NCBI GenBank assembly: GCA_030698405.1
Contig: JAUYMU010000002.1
Location: 1 to 64,000 of the forward strand
Source: Bacteroidota bacterium
Lineage (GTDB): Bacteria; Bacteroidota; Bacteroidia; Bacteroidales; Prolixibacteraceae
Direction of reading: 5' to 3'
Length of the DNA stretch: 64,000 nt
The stretch's first letter is position 1; each line of letters opens with the position of its first letter. The notes below the pieces were generated by a model. The model was given only the letters and a program-made list of their open reading frames with translations, had not been told where the DNA came from and did not search any database. Below are positions 35,834-45,400 of the stretch, piece by piece. A program made the position numbers and the translations under genes.

Positions 35834-36159
35834 TTTGGATAGTCCCTGAATATTAACAATAGGTCTCGATTTAGTCTCTTTAAGTTTCATATGTTTGCAA
35901 AATTTGGTTTCCTTCAGCTATTTCAATACCACCTGAATAATAAAATATTAGTGGTGTTAGAGCGAAGCTAGAAAATCTGTAATATCATTTTTCGCTCATG
36001 AAGCGAGTTTAAAAATGAAAATTTCAGAATCGTGAAATGCTACGTTAAACGTGTTCCCAAGTATTACCTAATCCTTCTCAAAATGCCTGGATTGCTATTC
36101 TTGCTTCAACCTTTATAATACCGTATTGAAAGCTTGTTGATTTTAGTTGGAAAACATTT
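35834..36159. other. Intergenic region after integrase, no gene seen
   Basis: About 325 bp, AT-rich. Contains small imperfect hairpins (ACCACC..GGTGTT near 35930-35960; TCGCT-CATGA-AGCGA near 35993-36007) but no ORF of note. Confidence 0.5.
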
Positions 36160-37224
36160 TTAATTGTTTAATGTCGCTATTTTATACCAATAGAAAAATG
36201 CTTCAGGGTTTGTTCTTTTCAGCCTGTTAAGTTTCATATTCATTGGTTCTTCAATGACCCAGGCTTTCATTTGCAATGGATTGCTGAATTTTTCAATACT
36301 AACGGAATCATTTTTTATTAGAGTAGCAAGATAAGCTGCTTTTGATGCATGGACAATAGCTTTGTCTAAATGATAGCTTTCTGAGAATATAAACCTCGTA
36401 ACCCGTTGTATGCCTTGTTGCAACAGATTGAAATCGCCTTTGCCATCAGTGCCGCGTGTTACGATGCACAGTGCAGTTTGATAAATATCCTCCAGTACAT
36501 GTTCTACTGACAGTGAATTTTGTCCTTTGTAAGAAAGTTCGGTAAGGGCAAACTCACGAAATGTAGATTTTATAATTTCAACATCCATTACACTGTCAGC
36601 CAGATTCCCTATATCGTATAGTTGCTTGATAATTTCCATACTCATGCTATCCTCCCTTTTGTAGTATGGAATTCCGGTAGTGTTCGGAGCAAAAGCAGTT
36701 AGCTTATCTCCAGTAATATCTTCAATACAAGGCGCATTTACAGTTAATGGAACGCCAGTTTCTGGTACAAAAGAAGACTGGATATTGAGTTGAACAATGT
36801 TTTTATAATGAACTTCTTCAAAAAGAACGTCGAGCAAAACATATTCTTCGTCTTTGCTGGTCTTATGAATTGGCGGATAGAAAAATTTATAATGCGCTTT
36901 ATCAATTTTTGAGTCAGCATTCCTCTGTTGCAGTTCTTTTCTCAGGAATCCCTGTTCAAGGGCTACCATATCAAGTCTCGCTTCAAAATCTTCAGGCTTC
37001 TCTGAAACAATAATATCGATGTCAATCGACAGTCTCTTCGCTGAGTTTAGATGAAGCATTAATGCCGTTCCACCTTTAAAAACAAATGGCAGCTCTCGTT
37101 TTACAAGTCCTTCCAACAATAAAAGGGCACGAATAACCTTTTCAACCAATATTTTATCTGCATTCCGGTTTACTTTGGATACTTTTTCTATCCAATTCAA
37201 TGTAATTTTTCCCTGATCAATCAT
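36160..37224 (-). CDS. AbiEii/AbiGii-type nucleotidyltransferase toxin
   Basis: 354 residues. The nucleotidyltransferase core shows FVFKGGTALMLHLNSAKRLSIDIDIIV (residues about 42-68) with GG and DID acids. ITGDKLTAFAPNTTGIPYYKREDSMSMEIIKQLYDIG near residue 175 is the second family motif. The preceding gene on the strand is its DUF6577-like partner, 36 bp upstream. A 23-bp palindrome sits 13 bp before its start codon. Toxin role is by family. Confidence 0.85.
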   Translation of the reverse strand: MIDQGKITLNWIEKVSKVNRNADKILVEKVIRALLLLEGLVKRELPFVFKGGTALMLHLNSAKRLSIDIDIIVSEKPEDFEARLDMVALEQGFLRKELQQRNADSKIDKAHYKFFYPPIHKTSKDEEYVLLDVLFEEVHYKNIVQLNIQSSFVPETGVPLTVNAPCIEDITGDKLTAFAPNTTGIPYYKREDSMSMEIIKQLYDIGNLADSVMDVEIIKSTFREFALTELSYKGQNSLSVEHVLEDIYQTALCIVTRGTDGKGDFNLLQQGIQRVTRFIFSESYHLDKAIVHASKAAYLATLIKNDSVSIEKFSNPLQMKAWVIEEPMNMKLNRLKRTNPEAFFYWYKIATLNN

Positions 37225-37236
37225 ATTCTAAAAATT

Positions 37237-37259
37237 GGCAGCAAATTAGCTTTGCTGCC
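37237..37259. promoter_or_regulatory. Palindromic operator, toxin side
   Basis: GGCAGCAAA-N5-TTTGCTGCC, a perfect 9-bp inverted repeat between the antitoxin stop and toxin start. A second 23-bp copy with the same GGCAGCA..TGCTGCC ends lies at 38037-38059. Confidence 0.6.
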
Positions 37260-37260
37260 G

Positions 37261-37995
37261 TTAATTTGATATTGAATCTAAATAATTTCGAAAACTTTCT
37301 TTCTTTCTCTTTCTGTCAGCGTAGCGTAACATACGATTCTCGTTCACTGAGTATTTGCTCATTGCCTCCTGAAAAATTATTCTCATCTCAGATCCTTGCT
37401 GGGCAGAAAATATTAATTCATCGGAAAAAATATCAACCAGCATCTTTTCAATTGTTACTGTGTTTAATCCGGCAATCTTTTGCAAGGGCGCTTCCGTAAC
37501 CAATGATTTTACAATCAGGTTCTCCTTTTCTTCCGAAAGATATTTTGCAAAGATATCTTCTGTTGGATCTACAAAAACCGGATACTTTTCTTCTTTTAAG
37601 AAGAAAAAAACCGATTGGGTTGCTTCCTTCTCGACTTCAATGAGAATATAAAACCGGCCTGGCTGATGTATCATGAATTCATTGAATGAAGATGTATTCC
37701 AAATACAAAATTCCAGATAAGGAAACTCTCTTTTTAATTTTGAATGGATTGATTTTATTTTAGATGAAATTTCAGGTAAATATATTTTACCTTCCCCTAA
37801 AGCAAGCTTGCCTCTTCCAACACGGTTTAAAACACCCTTTTGGACTAAATGATATATTCTCCAGTTGACCGTTGCGATTTTAATTTGCGGTTCATCCATC
37901 TCATAAAATCTGACAATATCATTGGACTCAAAGGTTTCTTTGCCTCTGAAATTTTCTTTTAACCGGTCGATATGTAGTTTATCTGTTGCGATCAT
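37261..37995 (-). CDS. DUF6577-type AbiEi-like antitoxin
   Basis: 244 residues from ATG 37995 (MIATDKLHIDRLKENF); a longer frame to 38100 adds 35 residues across the operator and is unlikely. N-terminal winged helix: FESNDIVRFYEMDEPQIKIATVNWRIYHLVQKGVLNRVGRGKLAL. The C-terminal domain (LEFCIWNTSSFNEFM, FVDPTEDIFAKYL, LQKIAGLNTVTIEKMLVDIF) matches DUF6577. Such partners repress their own promoter and neutralise the AbiEii toxin; the two palindromes flanking this gene are natural binding sites. Confidence 0.8.
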   Translation of the reverse strand: MIATDKLHIDRLKENFRGKETFESNDIVRFYEMDEPQIKIATVNWRIYHLVQKGVLNRVGRGKLALGEGKIYLPEISSKIKSIHSKLKREFPYLEFCIWNTSSFNEFMIHQPGRFYILIEVEKEATQSVFFFLKEEKYPVFVDPTEDIFAKYLSEEKENLIVKSLVTEAPLQKIAGLNTVTIEKMLVDIFSDELIFSAQQGSEMRIIFQEAMSKYSVNENRMLRYADRKRKKESFRNYLDSISN

Positions 37996-38036
37996 AAAAT
38001 GTACTTGAATGCAAAGATAATTAATTTCTATAAATT

Positions 38037-38059
38037 GGCAGCAAAATACGAATGCTGCC
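38037..38059. promoter_or_regulatory. Palindromic operator, antitoxin side
   Basis: GGCAGCA-N9-TGCTGCC, 42 bp before the antitoxin start on the minus strand. Flanking bases (AAATTGGCAGCAAA and GCTGCCG..TTTGAT) are shared with the copy at 37237-37259 over about 40 bp. Confidence 0.6.
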
Positions 38060-38152
38060 GAAATTTTGATCAAAACTTTAGGTGCTAAACTTGCCGTCAT
38101 GAAACAAGCCTATACTTTTCTGAAGAAGTTTTCTATACCTCTAATTTCGCCA

Positions 38153-39099
38153 CTATAACTTTCTTTTGGCCCTGTTTTTCTGTTTCTTCAGCTTATATCT
38201 TTTGTTTCTGAAACCCGATCCATCATCAAATTGAGTTTTTACCTGCCGGATCAATTCTTTCAAAACCAACGATTTTAAAACTCCACTACTTTGCTCAATT
38301 AGGTCAAATTGGGGGTGCTTTTCAAAATGTTGACTCAAGGTCTTCTGTTCAGGTAAATAATACCTCGGTCTTTCCTCAAAATCTGACATTTTAATCGGAT
38401 GCCGAACCGGATTTCCGTTTCCATCAGTTACAAATACCAGATGCCCTTTCTGAACTTGCCTGATTTCTATATGAAACAGCTTCAAAGCATCATCGTACAT
38501 TTGTTTGCTGCTGATAAAATCCATCCGATTGAGTTCGGTGAATAGGTTGTCAAGGTTTTGTTTCAGGTTCTTGCTGTATGCCGTAAATTTCAGATTGATC
38601 TTTTCATTTGGCTCATCATTCTTTAACTGATAGGTTTGTTCCAACTCCTTGATGAACTTCTGTACTTTATCCTTTTCAAAATTGTCTTTGATCTTCTTGC
38701 CGCTTTGCTTGTCAATCCGGGTGGAAACAATATGAAAATGCACCCTGTCAATATCAGCATGTCGGTAAACCAGGTAGGGTTGGCTACCATAACCCAATTG
38801 TTTCATCAGGTTGTCAAGTTCGGTTCGAATACCCTTTTCTCCCATTCGGATCATGTCATTCATGGTTGGGTTAAAGGAGATGTGAAGTCCTTTATTTTTA
38901 ACCCTGGTATTTGAATCTTCAATTCTCTTAAAAATCTGGTGGCGATGCTGAGCAGAGTAAATAAATGGATTCACCGAAGGTGTATTCCGGCTATGGTAAA
39001 AGGTGGCTTTACCTTCTTTGGCTTTCCGCTCATTGTAAAAAAAAGCATTCGCGGTGCTTGATGCCTGATGTGATTAATGGGAATTATTCTGGGCTCCAT
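38153..39099 (-). pseudogene. Relaxase/mobilization nuclease, 5' frameshift
   Basis: The ORF 38153-38974 gives 273 residues of a MobA/VirD2-like relaxase: GLHISFNPTMNDMIRMGEKGI and the metal-binding histidines in DIDRVHFHIVSTRID. Upstream on the same strand the frame ASSTANAFFYNERKAKEGKATFYHSRNTPS continues the protein without a start codon. The natural start MEPRIIPINHIR (ATG at 39099) lies in another frame, so a shift near 39060 separates start and body. The catalytic tyrosine region may be affected. It suggests that the island's own mobilization is crippled. Translation from an internal start cannot be excluded. Confidence 0.7.
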
Positions 39100-39228
39100 A
39101 CTTGTGATTTATTAAGATTGTGGAGCAAATGTAAAGAGTGACTACGCCAATATATGACGTGGGTGAGTAATATTATAAAAGAATGAGGATTATGGGTTCG
39201 TTTGACTCGTTCTATTCTCAGACTTTAT

Positions 39229-40521
39229 TCACTTCTTCTTCTTCTTATTATTATTTGAGTTTTTGAGTTTCTTTTTCAAAGTGATACCACTTGCAGTTAA
39301 ACGGTAACGTTGATTTGGATGATTTGGACTGTCAGGAAAAGTCATTTCAATAAATCCCGATTCAAGTGCTGGAAGCAGATAGTTATCTCTGAAGTACTCA
39401 CGATGTTTTAACTGGAGAATATTTTGTATTTCAGCACTTCGCAATTCATTTTCTGTTACAAGTATAACTCTTTTCACTTCCTCACTTACTTGTCCAGTAA
39501 CTTGTCCAGTAACTTGTCCGGTAACTTGACCGGTATCACCTTTATTAACTTCTTCATTATCTACATTTTCAGCATGTTCGGTAAGTTCGGTAGGTTCACC
39601 GGTAACTTCCCCACCAGCTTCCCCGGCAGTTTTTAAGGTACGCCAAATAATTGTTTTAAAATCTTCTTCCTCAATAAACTCCGGTTCTTTCAATCCTGCT
39701 TCATTACACAAACGAATAATGTCACCGGTACCGGTTCCCATACGCTCAATATATCCTGCCAAATACATCGGCTCTGCCAATAAAGGATTTTCCGGGATGG
39801 ACCGGTGCGGTTTACGGAGTTTAGCCGGACTCAATCCCAATGGCAAAGTTCCCGGATTCCATATTTCGAGACGGTCTTTAAACAGCATCACCTGGACACT
39901 TCCGTTACTGGTATAATCGCGGTGGGCCACTGCATTTACGATGGCTTCAGAAACGGCAGCACGCGGAAGTTCATATTGGATGGGTACCTGATTGCTAACT
40001 TCCCGGGTTCCAACCGACACATCCACTTTCGACAATACAAAATCGACGGCCTGATTCACCCGTTGAAATACATCGCCTTTATAAACCTGGTAGGCCGGAA
40101 TGGGCTTTACTACATGGAAGCCATGAAAATGAGCACATCTAACTTCTGAAGTAATAAAAAAGCGCTGTGGTAGTTTGCCGAACAACAAAATGGAAGCATT
40201 ACTTACACGGTTGTTCTCCAATAAGTTCAGATGAGTTAAAATGGTTTCCAGAGTAGATTCAACCGGCAAAGGAAAACCTCTTTTTGCTCTCGCTATGTGT
40301 ACAAATTCCCGGATTTTATCATGATCCAGATCCTCCATGGTTGCTCTATCGTTCAGGGCAGCATCAAAAGGACCGGTACGAATAATTTCCTTTTCCTTGA
40401 GGTAATTAACCAGCGAGGCATAAACCCCTGAATTAAGGTCATCGCCCGAATTAAAGCGTTTTCGCACAAGGTCGATCCCTATCTTTTGAATGAGTTGGTT
40501 CATTTTCGCATGGCGTTGCAA
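39229..40521 (-). CDS. ATP-binding C-terminal part of an interrupted DUF4062 protein
   Basis: 430-residue ORF. After a lead-in (MNQLIQKIGIDLVRKRF) it has the AlbA_2-linked region TLETILTHLNLLENNRVSNASILLFGK, a GHKL-type ATPase stretch (LPRAAVSEAIVNAVAHRDYTSNGSVQVML, DRLEIWNPG, MGTGTGDIIRLC), a four-residue tandem linker (TGQV x4, 12-bp DNA repeats near 39488-39535), then a winged-helix tail and a polylysine end. It has lost its N-terminal DUF4062 domain: that lies on the opposite strand (40525-40759) with its first 29 codons again on this strand (40842-40756). Alone it might still be made from the in-frame ATG. Confidence 0.75.
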   Translation of the reverse strand: MQRHAKMNQLIQKIGIDLVRKRFNSGDDLNSGVYASLVNYLKEKEIIRTGPFDAALNDRATMEDLDHDKIREFVHIARAKRGFPLPVESTLETILTHLNLLENNRVSNASILLFGKLPQRFFITSEVRCAHFHGFHVVKPIPAYQVYKGDVFQRVNQAVDFVLSKVDVSVGTREVSNQVPIQYELPRAAVSEAIVNAVAHRDYTSNGSVQVMLFKDRLEIWNPGTLPLGLSPAKLRKPHRSIPENPLLAEPMYLAGYIERMGTGTGDIIRLCNEAGLKEPEFIEEEDFKTIIWRTLKTAGEAGGEVTGEPTELTEHAENVDNEEVNKGDTGQVTGQVTGQVTGQVSEEVKRVILVTENELRSAEIQNILQLKHREYFRDNYLLPALESGFIEMTFPDSPNHPNQRYRLTASGITLKKKLKNSNNNKKKKK

Positions 40522-40771
40522 GCCCGATCCGTTGCTGGGGCTTTTTTTCGAGCCATTTTTATTCGAGAACTTACCTGCTTCCGACCAGAGGGCTGATTCG
40601 GTTTACATTAACGAAGTTGCTAAATGTGATATTTATCTTGGACTGTTTGGTACCAAATACGGTTTTGAAGATGGCGATGGTATTTCGCCTACAGAACGGG
40701 AATTTGACGAAGCAACCCGGCAACACAAAACCCGGCTTATTTATGTGTTAGGTGAATCGCTGTGCAAATAA
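40490..40771 (+). pseudogene. Inverted DUF4062 fragment (plus-strand ORF)
   Basis: 93-codon frame created by the inversion. Residues 13-90 are real DUF4062 sequence (DPLLGLFFEPFLFE, CDIYLGLFGTKYGFEDGDGISPTEREFDEATRQHKTRLIYVLGES). The first 12 codons and the last three come from the flanking antisense DNA. No promoter on this strand is evident, so expression is doubtful. DUF4062 is TIR-like in fold and often linked to antiviral or NTPase proteins. Confidence 0.8.
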
Positions 40772-40876
40772 ACGAAGAGGTTTTGCCTCTCACTGGCAAA
40801 CTCTGTTTGTACGCTGCTAATAAAGACTTTCAGTTTCCTCATACCAATAATCGTTTTATCTTTTCATCCGATGTCA

Positions 40877-40903
40877 CAAATGTAATGCTTTCAATTTGTT
40901 CAA
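40877..40903 (-). promoter_or_regulatory. Promoter of the DUF4062-ATPase gene
   Basis: On the minus strand TACATTTG (TAnnTTTG; plus 40877-40884) lies 19 nt after a TTG (plus 40901-40903), 35 nt before ATG 40842. Confidence 0.55.
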
Positions 40904-40962
40904 TATTACTTTCTTTTTAAGAAAGTGCATCCCATAGCTTTACACAGGAAAGATTGTTTCAC

Positions 40963-41873
40963 CTATACAAAAATGAACTTCTCATTCGAGAGCTCTTTTT
41001 CTCCATCAAAACGGTAAGCAGCCAAAACCCCATTTCTGGCGACACTGTAATCAAGGCAGCAGATGTTTCCTCTTAATAATTCAGGATGTCCATTCATCCA
41101 GTAGTGTCCAAAAAAGACTGGCTTTTCCTTTTCAGAATAGTAATTTGAGGAATGCATCATAGAAATGTCAAACGGTTCTTTAGGAAGGCTTTCAAGTGGA
41201 ATAACACTCATTTCACGGTAGCTGTATTGCTTTGGATCCTGCCACCATTTTATCCTGATTTCATTTCGTTCTGTTGCATCTTTGTCGAAAAAAGAAAGAC
41301 CTGTGGGCATCCGGACTTCTTTGCCCTTCAGCGTTTCATCAATTGTACGGTATAGTTCTGTTCCTTTCTTAACCGATTGATGAAGAGCAGTCTCATTCAA
41401 CCTGTCATTATTTAATGCTGAACGTAGAAAAGTGATGTTATCATTATCCCAGCAAGCATGTACGGCACGGAAACTATCCGTTTCATAATGGAGTGGCAAA
41501 GTCTTGAACCATTCAAGGTAATCTTCGTATTCTTCCTGCTTGTTTTGAAATTGATGAAGCGTCGCTAGTGCTGAATAATGTTCTTGATCAAATGCTTCCT
41601 CAAATGGCCTCCTTCGCGTTCCTCGTAATGAAAACACAAAGCATTGTATTCATGGTTTCCCATCAGGGCTATGGCATTTCCGCTTTCGACCATTTGCCGG
41701 ACTATTCTCAGGGTTTTTCTGATCCGGGGTCCTCGATCAATGTAATCTCCAATGAACAAAACTTTCCGTGTAGGATGGCTATATACCCCATTATAAGCCG
41801 AGTAGCCAAGCTTTTCCAGTAACTCTATAATCTTATCCGCATATCCATGTATGTCACCAATAAAATCGATCAT
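40963..41873 (-). pseudogene. Metallophosphoesterase gene with one frameshift
   Basis: ATG 41873 begins DFIGDIHGYADKI, followed by VLFIGDYIDRGPRI and IALMGNHEYNALCFHY, the calcineurin-type metal motifs of ApaH/PPP-like phosphatases. The frame stops at 41565 (NIIQH then TAG). The second frame carries on with ATLHQFQNKQEEYEDYLEWFK, AVHACWD, FFGHYWM and CLDYSVARNGVLAAYRFDGE to 40963. One missing base near 41570 explains the break. The active-site half is intact in the first frame but the C-terminal metal histidines lie in the second, so the product should be inactive. A sequencing error would restore it. Confidence 0.8.
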
Positions 41874-41924
41874 TGGGTTTTTTAAAAATTTGATTTAAGC
41901 TTGAAGTAGGACATTCCATTTGAA

Positions 41925-42410
41925 TTAATTCTCATCAAACCCGTTAAAAGGAATATCATCATCCGGATCATGGTCGAACGGACCGACACCCGGAGGATTG
42001 AAAAGGCCCCAGCGATCAATGATGTAATCCCACTTGTCAAATCCGGCTACCCAATCAATGAATAGCAATCGATACTCTTCAATAAAATCCCTGACGATCT
42101 GATAATATTCCACATGCTCAAAACCAAACATTTCGAGTGAGTGGTTTTGAATCATCAGTTCGCGGGCTGCTTTTCGGATAATGGCTGCGCACTCCATTTT
42201 AATATCATACAATTGGCCTCCGGTCGCCCCGGCCACCTTTACGGTTAACAGCATGGCATCTTCCAGCATCACACCTTTCACATGACCCAACATTTCATCA
42301 TCATCCGGAATGAGTTCACAAATATGATGAACCACTTCGAAAATTTCCATTCCCTTTTTATAAATGGGTAGTTCTTTGGGATCTATCTTATCGTTTTCGT
42401 CGTCAAACAT
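41925..42410 (-). CDS. Hypothetical helical protein downstream of the DUF1998 helicase
   Basis: 161 residues, acidic, predicted mostly helical: MEIFEVVHHICELIPDDDEMLGHVKGVMLEDAMLLTVKVAGATGG and IKMECAAIIRKAARELMIQNHSLEMFGFEHVEYYQIVRDFIEEYR, then WDYIIDRWGLFNPPGVGPFDHDPDDDIPF. The layout recalls four-helix-bundle proteins. It lies 41 bp downstream of the large helicase gene on the same strand and is probably the last gene of the defence operon. Function unknown. Confidence 0.6.
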   Translation of the reverse strand: MFDDENDKIDPKELPIYKKGMEIFEVVHHICELIPDDDEMLGHVKGVMLEDAMLLTVKVAGATGGQLYDIKMECAAIIRKAARELMIQNHSLEMFGFEHVEYYQIVRDFIEEYRLLFIDWVAGFDKWDYIIDRWGLFNPPGVGPFDHDPDDDIPFNGFDEN

Positions 42411-42450
42411 TTTCTTCCATTTTTTCCATGTGAATAACTACTTTAAATGA

Positions 42451-45400
42451 TCAAATCAGAACTGTTGTTTCCTGAATTAAATTGTACATCTGCCAGAAGG
42501 CTTCCCATTGACCTTTGTCTAATGTCTTGATAATCGGATCAGTTGAAATTGTGGATTTCATTTCCAAATTATCAACTTTTATCGCGAGTTTAATGATCGC
42601 AAAATCAGAGATAGCTGCTAGTTCTGGAAATATAAAAAATTTACCAGCTGCCTTATTTGAAGCAATCACGCTTTCATCAATAACTTTATTCTGATCGTTT
42701 AATAACAGATTTATATCTTCCTGATCAACAGATGGAGTTCCAAATTTAGCTTGCCTCAAAGAAAGTCTGAGCGCAATTTTTTCAAGAATATTACTTTCGG
42801 GTAATGGATGAGTCAGAATCCATAACAATCGGTCAAACGAATTTTTAGATTCGGCCAAATCACTTCTATATGTATTCCAGTAGGGTATTTTCTTGTAAAT
42901 TTCAATTGTCTGCTTGTACTTATTCGCATCAAGATATAAAGAATCTCCTTTTGATTCTTTTGAAGCGTGATCGCCTTGAACTTCCTTGGCATCAAACCTT
43001 TCTATGTCAGACCATGTGAGTGTCCAACTCATGATATCACCCGATTCAACAATAGCCATACGTTTTTTCAAGTCATCAAAAAACCGGCAATTTTCTTCTG
43101 TTGCATGGTAGGTATATCCATCGAGATAAATGGCTATTTTCTTGACCGATGAAATAATAACTTCATCGGTTATTGCTATTCCGTCTTTCTCCACTGAAGA
43201 GAGTGAAATATAAAAATCGGAACGCGTATTGAACCGGACTCCATTGCCCGGTCCCAGTTCATATTGGGGACGAATAACATAGAAGTAGGAATAACTTCCT
43301 TCAGAAATTTTGAAACGGTAATTCACAATTCCGTTTTCAATAAAATCTTCGAACTGATAGTTTGGATCATTTTTACTTTCCAGGTGATTCCGGAGACTCC
43401 GGATAAACCTTTCCTCCAACTCGCTTTCTTCTATCTGACCATTACTCGTCAATGCACCAAGCCCGGTAGTAAATGTTTCCCATGCATCAGACTTATCGAC
43501 AATCTTCTTAAATAATATTTCAGCTTTGGCTCTGCTAAGTTCACCTTGAATGTATTGATTGGAATAAGTGAAAATGCAACGATAACAGCCATCTTTTCCT
43601 TTGTCTTTGCACCCGCAGGATTTAATGGCATCATAAGCTCTGGAAATGACCGTGGTAAATTCTGCCGGGCTAAACAGTTTTTCCAGGTATCCCGTTCCTC
43701 CGGGTATATTGTCATACATTACGAGATACTTATCAAAGCGACTGTTTTTCGCATTGTATTCCGAATAGTTGGTAATGCTTAAATGTTGCGGATTTCCCTT
43801 ATAGTATTTTTTCAACCCCAGCTCCAACCCAGCTTTGAACATATTAATAGTGGCTTCGCTTTCAAATTCCTGTACTGGTAATAAAACCTTTAACGCTTCT
43901 GTTTTAATTTCTCTGAATAAATAGACCTCTTCAAAAACTTCATCGCCTTTGCCATTATATTCGCGCTCCTTGTGTTTGCAGTATCCATAATGTGATTTGA
44001 AATCTCGCTGGTTTAATTTAGATGTACTTTTGCCACAATGCTTGCAGGTAACAAAGCCATGATAAGGAACATCTTCATGTTGGTTAATGGTGATTTTATT
44101 GGCATTTACTGCCGATGACAATCCCATATTTATCTCAGCAATATCCACATTCTTCACATACTCGATACCAAATGGAATTTCTTTCATACCCCATGCTCCC
44201 TGAAATGAATGGGTATCAAATTTTAAGTGTCTTGAAATTCGATAGAGAATTGAATCTCTTTCATCGCTACTGTCGTCTAAGGTTGACTTATCGCGGAAGT
44301 TAACCGATTTAACACCATTGAGTTTCACAAAAACATGCTGATTTTTATCTGATGCCCAGGATGCATCGCCACATTTGGGGCAATGAGCCTCTGTTGAAGT
44401 TACTTTTTCGGCAATATCGTCGCAGTTTGAACAGAACCTTTTGACAAGCAAGGTACCTGCATCCTTCCAATCATAAGTATTCAACCCTGATATCGCAAAT
44501 TTGAACCCTTGTGAATAGAACTGATTATCCGGAGCAAATTCTCTAATAGCTGATTTTGAAGACCTGACAATTTCAAACTGTTTGTCTGTTGGAATATTAT
44601 CACTTGCTTTTGCCTTATTCGACATTACCCGGGCATTTAATGTTACACCCGTTTCAGGAAAAGCATAATTGGGCAACAAACCAATATTGGTTAAATGTTC
44701 GAGTATAGATCGCTTATCCAGCAGACGTTTCAAGCCCCAAAGAGCCTTTTTTTCTGCTTCCAAAACTCTTCGTTCTTCATCATTGGGAAGTGTTTTGATC
44801 GCTGCATCAATTCCTTTTATGGTTTCAATAATGTGCCGGTATTCCTCTTTTAGCTTTACAAAAACGCTTTTAAAGCCCAGATAAAAACCTTCTTCCAACA
44901 GATATGATTTCAGATTATCTAACGGTTTTGAATCATCTAAATCAGGTTTGTAAAACTCTGAAAAATCGGTCAGCAAAACATGTTCTTTTGCTTTTATGAA
45001 CGAGATTATCCGGTTTGCAAAGAATTCAGGAGCTGAAAGATTTGCTTTGGATAGCTGCAACAATAGGATAACTCCCGGAATGCTATTATTTTTTGGATCT
45101 GCTTTGGCCCAACAATCCAGACAATAAGCGAAAAAATGCCGATAGAGAATATCTTTGGCTTCCAGATAGCAACCGGGTGTTGCTATTTCACCTTCCATCA
45201 GATCCTTTGGCTCTTCGTAATAGAACAAATCATGTGCTTTACTTTGGGCAAAATTTGTGATTAGCGCTGAGCCTGACGAACGTCCTGCCCTCCCCACACG
45301 CTGTAAAAAGTTTGATGTAAGTGGTGGTATTGAATTATTAATGGCCGAATTCAGCGTACCAATATCAATACCCATCTCAAGTGTTGAAGTGGCAACAATA

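Larger units (their letters stand above)
39229..40842 (-). pseudogene. DUF4062-ATPase gene split by an internal inversion
   Basis: Minus-strand codons from ATG 40842 read MRKLKVFISSVQTEFASERQ and end HSD. The plus strand of 40529-40755 then supplies PLLGLFFEPFLFENLPAS to IYVLGE. The minus strand resumes with SGLQRHAKMNQLIQ and runs to 39229. Flipping 40525-40759 restores one open 537-codon frame that follows the standard DUF4062, AlbA_2, ATPase and winged-helix order. The breakpoints are CGAT (40525-40528) and ATCG (40756-40759). The promoter upstream (40877-40903) is intact. Seen directly; whether it is reversible is unknown. Confidence 0.9.

Noticed and set aside
40490-40771. Plus-strand ORF as an independent DUF4062 protein
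   Set aside because: It lacks the domain's first strand, which lies on the opposite strand, and no promoter precedes it. It is better explained by inversion of a gene segment.
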